Source of the DNA: Micromonospora musae
Lineage (GTDB): Bacteria; Actinomycetota; Actinomycetes; Mycobacteriales; Micromonosporaceae
Direction: 5' to 3'
Length of the DNA: 64,000 nucleotides
Assembly: GCF_003626635.1 (NCBI RefSeq)
Contig: NZ_RAZT01000012.1
Location: 1 to 64,000, forward strand
The position numbers were made by a program, and so were the translations under genes. Each line of letters opens with the position of its first letter. Positions within the stretch are counted from its first letter, which is position 1. A model generated the notes under the pieces. That model made no database searches and was not told where the DNA came from. It was given only the letters and a program-made list of their open reading frames with translations. Below are positions 58,697 to 64,000 of the stretch, piece after piece.

Positions 58697-60529
58697 ATGC
58701 GACCCACGCCCGGCACCGGTGGCTCGTCGAAGCTTCGGGGCCTGCTCACCGACGTGTCCCGTCGGGTCCGACGCGGCCTGCCGCCCCCGGCCGCGCGGGT
58801 GCTGCGCAGCGGATGGGCGCGGCTGGACACGCCGGTGCGCCGGGGCGTGGCGGCGGGCGCCGTCTTCTCCCTGGCCGCGGCGGCCGGGGTCGCGGCCGTG
58901 TCGGGGTTCGGCGCCGCCACCGCGGAGGATGTGCACACGGGCCTTCCGGTGCCGGCCAGCCAGGTGCAGATCATCTCCGCCGCCGCGCTGGCCTGCCCGG
59001 CGCTCACCCCGGCACGCCTCGCCGGGCAGGTGATGGCCGAGTCGGGGTTCGATCCCGCCGCCCGCACCAAGGGCGGCGGCGCGGGTGTCGCCGGTCTGCG
59101 TGACGCGGTGTGGGACGAGTGGAAGCCGGGCGCGGACGCGCAGCGGGAGGACGCGGAGGCGAACATCGTCGCGCTCGCGCACTACATGTGCGACCTGGCC
59201 GGGCAGGTCCGGCAGACGAAGCTGGACGGTGACCGGTGGCGGCTGGCGTTGGCCGCGTACCACTCCGGGTTGCCCGCGGTCCGCGACGCCGGCCGGGTGC
59301 CGGACGACGCCGAGGGGTACGTCGGCGTGGTGACCGGCTACGCGAGCTGGTACGCGCGTCAGCCGGAGTTCACCCAGAGCGGCCCGAGCCGTTCCCCGGG
59401 GCCGGTCGGCGGGGTGGAGCCGAGCAGCGGTACGCCGGTGACGCCCGTGCCGGAGGCGTACCTGCCGGCGATCGTGGCCGCCGGGAAGGCCTGCTCGGCG
59501 GTGCCGTCGACGCGGATCGCCGCCCAGTTGATGGCGGCCTCGGCGTTCAACCCGAACCTGCTCGGCTCGACCGGCGCGCAGGGCATCGCCCAGTTCAACC
59601 CCGAGGTGTGGGCGCGGTACGCCCCGAACGCCACGGCCGCGTCGCCGTGGGACCCGCACCAGGCGATCGCGGCGCTCGGTGCGGTGATGTGCCGGCTGGT
59701 CGACGAGGTGGGCCGTTCGGGGCAGGGCGACGCGTACCAGAAGGCGCTCGCCGCGTTCCAGTGGGGACCGGAGGCGGTGCAGCGTGCCGGTGGCGTTCCG
59801 GACTCGCCGGCGGTGCGCCGGCTGATCGCTCTGACCGAGGCGTACACCACCCGCTACCAGGGCGACTCACGGCTGCCGGGCCCGCGCCCGACGAAGCCGG
59901 CGGGCGGTCCGTCGCGTTCGCCCGCCGGGCCGGGCGGCACCGCGCCGAGCCGGCCGGTCCAGGGTGGCACGAACGGCGGCGACACGAACGGCGGTGGTAC
60001 GAGCACCGGCGGCACGAACAGCGGCGGCACGAGCAGCGGCGGTACGAGCACCGGCGCACCGGCTCAGCCGGGTGGGACGAAGTCGGCCGTGCCCCCGCCG
60101 CCGCGGACCAGCACGCCGCCGGCGAATCCGGGGCCTAAGCCGGTCGGCGGGGCCGGCGCGATCATCGGGTACGGCAGCGGCAGGTGCATCGACGTGACCG
60201 ACGGCGCGTACCAGAGCAACCCGCAGTTGCAGATCTGGACGTGCAACGGTGGCCCGAACCAGCAGTGGACGATCTACAGCGACGGGACCGTCCGGGCGTT
60301 CGGCCGGTGCATGACGGTGGCGGGTGGCTCGACCGCGAACGGCGCGCGGATCCTGTTGAGCGGCTGCAACGGCAGTTCCTCGCAGAAGTTCACCTTGAAC
60401 AACGCGCACGACCTGGTGAACAAGCGGGCGGACAAGTGCGTCGACGCCACGGACATGCAGACCGGCAGCGGCACGCGGTTGCAGCTGTGGTCCTGCGGTG
60501 GCACCTCCAACCAGAAGTGGCACCGCTGA
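58697..60529 (+). CDS. Transglycosylase-like protein with ricin-B lectin domain
   Basis: A 610-aa exported protein. A basic N-terminus leads to a membrane helix (VAAGAVFSLAAAAGVAAVSG, residues about 47-67), then two lysozyme/SLT-like domains. The first (CPALTPARLAGQVMAESGFD) keeps the likely catalytic Glu; the second (IAAQLMAASAFNPNLLGSTG, AQGIAQF) has Ala there but keeps the downstream motif. A Gly/Thr linker with NGGGTSTGGTNSGGTSSGGT repeats follows, and a C-terminal ricin-type beta-trefoil (GRCIDVTDGAYQSNPQLQIW, repeated QxW pattern). AGGGAGGA 8 nt upstream supports ATG 58697; ATG 58664 is less likely. Possibly a cell-wall- or glycan-targeted hydrolase. Confidence 0.85.
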   Translation: MRPTPGTGGSSKLRGLLTDVSRRVRRGLPPPAARVLRSGWARLDTPVRRGVAAGAVFSLAAAAGVAAVSGFGAATAEDVHTGLPVPASQVQIISAAALACPALTPARLAGQVMAESGFDPAARTKGGGAGVAGLRDAVWDEWKPGADAQREDAEANIVALAHYMCDLAGQVRQTKLDGDRWRLALAAYHSGLPAVRDAGRVPDDAEGYVGVVTGYASWYARQPEFTQSGPSRSPGPVGGVEPSSGTPVTPVPEAYLPAIVAAGKACSAVPSTRIAAQLMAASAFNPNLLGSTGAQGIAQFNPEVWARYAPNATAASPWDPHQAIAALGAVMCRLVDEVGRSGQGDAYQKALAAFQWGPEAVQRAGGVPDSPAVRRLIALTEAYTTRYQGDSRLPGPRPTKPAGGPSRSPAGPGGTAPSRPVQGGTNGGDTNGGGTSTGGTNSGGTSSGGTSTGAPAQPGGTKSAVPPPPRTSTPPANPGPKPVGGAGAIIGYGSGRCIDVTDGAYQSNPQLQIWTCNGGPNQQWTIYSDGTVRAFGRCMTVAGGSTANGARILLSGCNGSSSQKFTLNNAHDLVNKRADKCVDATDMQTGSGTRLQLWSCGGTSNQKWHR

Positions 60530-60550
60530 ACCGGTCGGTGCCGTGGCGGG

Positions 60551-60581
60551 CGGGGGCGTAGTCGTTTCGACTGCGCCCCCG
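60551..60581 (+). terminator. Terminator hairpin
   Basis: CGGGGGCGTAGTCG (60551-60564) pairs with CGACTGCGCCCCCG (60568-60581), one T-G pair and a TTT loop, just after the transglycosylase/lectin gene. Confidence 0.8.
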
Positions 60582-61093
60582 TGCGCGTCCGGTCAACGGT
60601 CCGCCGCCGCCCCGGAGTGGCCCCGGTTCGGGTCACGTCGGTGTCGCAGAGCCCGAAAAGGGTCGGTTCATCGATGTAAACAGGGTCACTATTCGCGCCC
60701 TGATCGGGCCATCTGCGGCGAGTCGGGGGCTAGTCTGCGTCTGCTCGGGCTTCTCCGCCGCGTCGCTGGCGACTCGCCGTCCCGCCGCACGTCACGCCAT
60801 CCGGGCCAGGTCGCGGCGGTGCTCGGCTCGCTCGTCGTCCGGCGGCGCCACCGGCACCTCGCCGGCCGACCGGGAAGGTGAGAAGTACGCGTCCGGCCGC
60901 GGTGCGAGCGGCCGGACGCGTACCCGTGCCAGGGTACGGCACCGGGTCGCCGCCGGTGGGGGCGTGGGGCGGCCGCCGGGCCACGGTTCGGCCGGTTCAG
61001 GTGATCATCTCAACAGCGGGATTCGTTGCGAGAGGCAACGACCCGGGAGGTAGCGTCTGCGGCGAAGACACGGTTGCGCCTGAGGAGGCTGCG
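60582..61093. other. Gene-free stretch with a strong hairpin
   Basis: No supported gene in about 510 nt. A -10-like TAGTCT occurs at 60732-60737, and a frame ending at 60881 encodes an Arg-rich run (VVRRRHRHLAGRPGR), but it has no ribosome site. A 16-bp hairpin lies at 60885-60923. Confidence 0.5.
60885..60923. terminator. Perfect 16-bp hairpin without an obvious upstream gene
   Basis: GTACGCGTCCGGCCGC (60885-60900) and GCGGCCGGACGCGTAC (60908-60923) with a 7-nt loop. It ends 170 nt before the dienelactone hydrolase gene and could terminate an unseen small RNA. Confidence 0.65.
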
Positions 61094-61846
61094 GTGCGGA
61101 CGACGACTGTCGACGTCAAGACCAGCGACGGGGTGGCGGACGCCTACCTCGTACGCCCGGACGGGGAGGGCCCCTTCCCGGCCGTACTGGTCTTCATGGA
61201 CGCGTTCGGGCTGCGGCCCCGGATGGTCGAGATGGCCGAGCGGATCGCCGGCCAGGGGTACGCGGTGCTGATGCCGAACCTCTTCTACCGGGCCGGCCGG
61301 TCGCCGCTGTTCGACCTCTCGATGCTCGCCGACGCGGAGCAGCGGGGCGCCATCTTCGAGAAGATCGGGCCGTACATGGCCGCGTTGACCCCGGAGGTCG
61401 TCACCCGCGACACCGGCGCGTACCTGGACTTCCTGGCCGCGACCGACGACGTGGCGGACGGGCCGGTGGCCGTCGTCGGCTACTGCATGGGCGGCATGAA
61501 CGCGCTGCGGGCCATCGAGGCGTACCCGGACCGGATCGCCGCGCTCGGCAGCTTCCACGCGGGACGGGTGGTCACCGACGCCGCCGACAGCCCGCACCTC
61601 GGGGTCGGCTCGGTCACCGGCGAGCTCTACTTCGCCCACGCCGACCAGGACCACTCGATGAGCGCGGAGCAGATCGCCACCCTGGAGCGGACGCTGGACG
61701 CCGCCGGGGTCCGGTACCGCTCCGAGGTGTACGAGGGCGCGACCCACGGCTTCACCATGTCCGACACGGCCGCCTACGACGAGGCGGCCGAGAAGCGGCA
61801 CTGGGCCGCCATGTTCGACCTCTTCGACCGCACGTTCGGCCGCTGA
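61094..61846 (+). CDS. Dienelactone hydrolase family protein
   Basis: A 250-aa alpha/beta hydrolase. The nucleophile elbow is VVGYCMGGMNALRA (Cys as in true dienelactone hydrolases), the acid is in YFAHADQDHSMSAEQIATLE, and the His is in YEGATHGFTMSD. TGAGGAGG before GTG 61094 decides the start; the frame is open for 72 codons upstream without support. Natural substrate unclear; many bacterial members act on small esters or xenobiotics. Confidence 0.92.
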   Translation: MRTTTVDVKTSDGVADAYLVRPDGEGPFPAVLVFMDAFGLRPRMVEMAERIAGQGYAVLMPNLFYRAGRSPLFDLSMLADAEQRGAIFEKIGPYMAALTPEVVTRDTGAYLDFLAATDDVADGPVAVVGYCMGGMNALRAIEAYPDRIAALGSFHAGRVVTDAADSPHLGVGSVTGELYFAHADQDHSMSAEQIATLERTLDAAGVRYRSEVYEGATHGFTMSDTAAYDEAAEKRHWAAMFDLFDRTFGR

Positions 61847-62060
61847 GCCACCGCGGCTGCGCCGGGCCCGATCAGTTCGGCCCGGCGTCGGCCGTCCACC
61901 CCCGTACCGGGTCCCCGGATCCGGCCGGTGGGCGTCTCCTCGCCCGGAGGCGGTGCTGCGCCCGGCGCGCCGATCGGACAGGATGACGGGAGGGCGAAGC
62001 GCCGCCCCACCGACCATCCGACCCCCTGCCGTCGCGGGGGCGGACGGCGAGAGGAGACCC

Positions 62061-63872
62061 GTGTCGTCCACCCTGCTGTCCCGACGTGATCTGCGGTTCC
62101 TGCTCCACGACTGGCTGGACGTGACCCGGCTGACCGAGCGGCCACGCTACGCGGAGCACTCCCGGGAGACCTTCGACGCGGTGCTCGAACTGGCGGAGCG
62201 GGTGGCCACCGAGCACTTCGCCCCGCACAACCGGGCCGCCGACCTCGACGAACCCACCTTCGACGGCCGGCGGGTACGCATGATTCCCGAGGTCAAGGCG
62301 GCGCTGGACGTCTTCGCCGAGACCGGCCTGCTGGCGTCCACACTGGACGAGTCGGTCGGCGGCATGCAGCTGCCGCACGTCGTGGCCGCCGCCTGCTTCG
62401 CCTGGTGCCAGGCCGCGAACGTGGCCACCTCGGCGTACCCGATGCTCACCCTCGGCAACACCAACCTGCTGCTCGCCCACGGCAGCCCCGAGCAGATCGA
62501 CACCTGGGCCCGCCCGATGATCGAGGGACGCTTCCACGGCACCATGTGCCTCTCCGAGCCGCACGCCGGCAGCTCGCTGGCGGACATCACCACCCGCGCC
62601 GAGCCGCAGGCCGACGGCACCCACCGGCTGTACGGAACCAAGATGTGGATCTCCGGCGGGGAGCACGAGCTGGGCGAGAACATCGTCCACCTGGTGCTGG
62701 CCCGGCTGCCCGGTGGCCCACCCGGGGTGAAGGGCATCTCGCTCTTCATCGTGCCGAAGGTGCTCCTCGGCCCGGACGGCACGCCCGGCGACCGCAACGA
62801 CGTCGTGCTGGTCGGCCTGAACCACAAGATGGGTTTCCGGGGGACGACCAACACCCTGCTCGGCTTCGGCGAGGGTGCGCACCGGCCGGGCGGCCGGGCC
62901 GGCGCGGTCGGCTACCTGGTGGGTGAGCCGCACCAGGGGTTGGCGCAGATGTTCCACATGATGAACGAGGCGCGGATCGGGGTGGGCGCCGCCGCGACCG
63001 CCCTCGGCTACACCGGGTACCTGAAGTCCCTGGAGTACGCCCGCCAGCGGCCGCAGGGGCGGCCGCTGGCCGCGAAGGACCCGGCGACGCCGCAGGTGCC
63101 GATCGTCGCCCACCCCGACGTGAAGCGGATGCTCCTCGCGCAGAAGAGCTACGTGGAGGGCGCGCTGGCGCTGGTGCTCTACTGCGGGCGGCTGCTCGAC
63201 GAGGCGAGGAGCGCCCCGGAGCCGGCCGACCGGGCCCGCGCCGACCTGCTGCTCGACGTGCTCACCCCGATCGTGAAGAGCTGGCCCGCCCAGTGGTGTC
63301 TCGCCGCGAACGACCTGGCCATCCAGGTGCACGGCGGCGCCGGCTACACCCGCGACCACGACGTCGAGCAGCACTGGCGGGACAACCGGCTCAACCCGAT
63401 CCACGAGGGCACCCACGGCATCCAGGCGCTGGACCTGCTGGGCCGCAAGGTCACCATGCGCGACGGGGCGGGACTGGCCGCGCTGGTCGACGCGATCGGC
63501 GCGACCGTCGAGCGGGCCGGCAAGACAGGTGGGGAGTGCACCGAGCCGGCCGAGCGGCTCGCCGCCTCGGTGCGGCGGCTCACCGACGTCACCCGCCGGC
63601 TCTGGAGCGCCGGTGACCCACAGCTCGCGCTCGCCAACGCCACCGTCTACCTGGAGGCGGCCGGCCACGTGGTGGTCGCCTGGATGTGGCTGGAGCAACT
63701 GCTCGTCGTCGAGACCGCCGGCGCCGCCGCCCCGGACGCCGACCTGTACGCCGGCAAGCGGCACGCCGCGCGCTGGTTCTTCCGGCACGAGCTGCCCCGT
63801 ACCGGGCCTCAGTTCGACCTGCTGGCGAGCCTGGACCGGAGCACGCTGGAGATGCGCGACGCCTGGTTCTGA
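62061..63872 (+). CDS. Acyl-CoA dehydrogenase
   Basis: A 603-aa FAD-dependent acyl-CoA dehydrogenase of the long type (as in AcdA/FadE-like 600-aa enzymes). Flavin-site motifs GTMCLSEPHAGSSLADI and GTKMWISGGEHELGENIVHL, and C-terminal QVHGGAGYTRDHDVEQHWRD then NRLNPIHEGTHGIQALDLLG with the catalytic-base region. A C-terminal extension of about 120 residues follows the core. GAGAGGAG supports GTG 62061. It stands alone, without other beta-oxidation genes in view. Confidence 0.93.
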   Translation: MSSTLLSRRDLRFLLHDWLDVTRLTERPRYAEHSRETFDAVLELAERVATEHFAPHNRAADLDEPTFDGRRVRMIPEVKAALDVFAETGLLASTLDESVGGMQLPHVVAAACFAWCQAANVATSAYPMLTLGNTNLLLAHGSPEQIDTWARPMIEGRFHGTMCLSEPHAGSSLADITTRAEPQADGTHRLYGTKMWISGGEHELGENIVHLVLARLPGGPPGVKGISLFIVPKVLLGPDGTPGDRNDVVLVGLNHKMGFRGTTNTLLGFGEGAHRPGGRAGAVGYLVGEPHQGLAQMFHMMNEARIGVGAAATALGYTGYLKSLEYARQRPQGRPLAAKDPATPQVPIVAHPDVKRMLLAQKSYVEGALALVLYCGRLLDEARSAPEPADRARADLLLDVLTPIVKSWPAQWCLAANDLAIQVHGGAGYTRDHDVEQHWRDNRLNPIHEGTHGIQALDLLGRKVTMRDGAGLAALVDAIGATVERAGKTGGECTEPAERLAASVRRLTDVTRRLWSAGDPQLALANATVYLEAAGHVVVAWMWLEQLLVVETAGAAAPDADLYAGKRHAARWFFRHELPRTGPQFDLLASLDRSTLEMRDAWF

Positions 63873-63941
63873 CCGATCTCTCGTCGGGTCTTCGCCGGTC
63901 CGGCCTCGTTCTGGTCGGGTCCCCCGGCGGGCCCTCGCCGG

Positions 63942-64000
63942 TCAGGCCGCGTGGCGGGCCACGTAGACCGTGTTCGCCGACTCGCCACCGGTCAGCGGGT
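63942..64000 (-). CDS. Partial gene at window edge (C-terminus only)
   Basis: The minus strand reads an open frame entering from the right edge and ending PLTGGESANTVYVARHAA and a TGA at 63944-63942. Only 19 codons are visible. The ANTVYVAR ending is reminiscent of SAM-dependent methyltransferases, but this is a weak guess. It is convergent with the acyl-CoA dehydrogenase gene. Confidence 0.4.
   Translation of the reverse strand, partial: PLTGGESANTVYVARHAA

Overview
The window is a very GC-rich actinobacterial chromosome segment. Frequent GTG starts, GTGA/ATGA stop-start overlaps, many apparently leaderless genes, and a gene order matching Mycobacterium tuberculosis Rv1691-Rv1713 over the first 34 kb support this. 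The 5S rRNA sequence and general style suggest Micromonosporaceae (Micromonospora-like); that assignment is from memory and was not tested by a search.

Region 1 (1-34 kb) is conserved core. It opens with the 3' end of an rRNA operon (5S plus terminator). Next come an RGG-repeat/TPR/acidic-tail protein, a HAD phosphatase, an SCP2-like protein, a phasin-like protein, tlyA and nadK. A secreted subtilase and a divergent LuxR-type regulator follow, then recN, steA and steB/mctB. A four-gene envelope cassette (MraY/WecA-like protein, MurJ-like flippase, GT4 glycosyltransferase, large membrane protein) precedes pyrG and a Nudix hydrolase. After TM2, ald and xerD comes the chromosome-segregation and RNA group parA-scpA-scpB-rluB-cmk-der.

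Region 2 (34-41.6 kb) is accessory. A tRNA-Pro(GGG) gene at 34402-34475 has its 3' half repeated exactly (51 bp) at 37457-37507. The repeats bracket about 3 kb holding a DUF1963/YwqG protein and three small proteins of unknown function. Just outside the right repeat lies an integrase remnant with two inferred 1-nt deletions. Beyond it are a perfect 22-bp hairpin, a 177-bp MITE-like element with inverted ends, and a Tat-exported subtilase carrying autotransporter-type beta-strand repeats but no barrel domain.

Region 3 (41.6-64 kb) is a mosaic of metabolic, secreted and membrane genes: a secreted EEP phosphodiesterase, an SDR, an FAD oxidoreductase with a palindrome-studded upstream region, a sigma-factor/CU044_5270 chimera, a 980-aa M20-type peptidase, small membrane proteins, a questin-oxidase-like protein, a GT1 glycosyltransferase, DUF3592, GNAT and VOC proteins, a secreted HNH nuclease, pyrE, a MerR regulator with a convergent SDR, folD preceded by a ZTP (pfl) riboswitch, a transglycosylase-like/ricin-lectin protein, a dienelactone hydrolase and an acyl-CoA dehydrogenase. 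A partial gene runs off the right edge.

The items I rate most worth follow-up are the Tat/PATR subtilase, the RGG-acidic disordered protein, the folD ZTP switch with a readable RBS-sequestering hairpin, the paired half-degenerate transglycosylase domains, the sigma/CU044_5270 chimera, and palindromic repeats embedded in scpB coding sequence.
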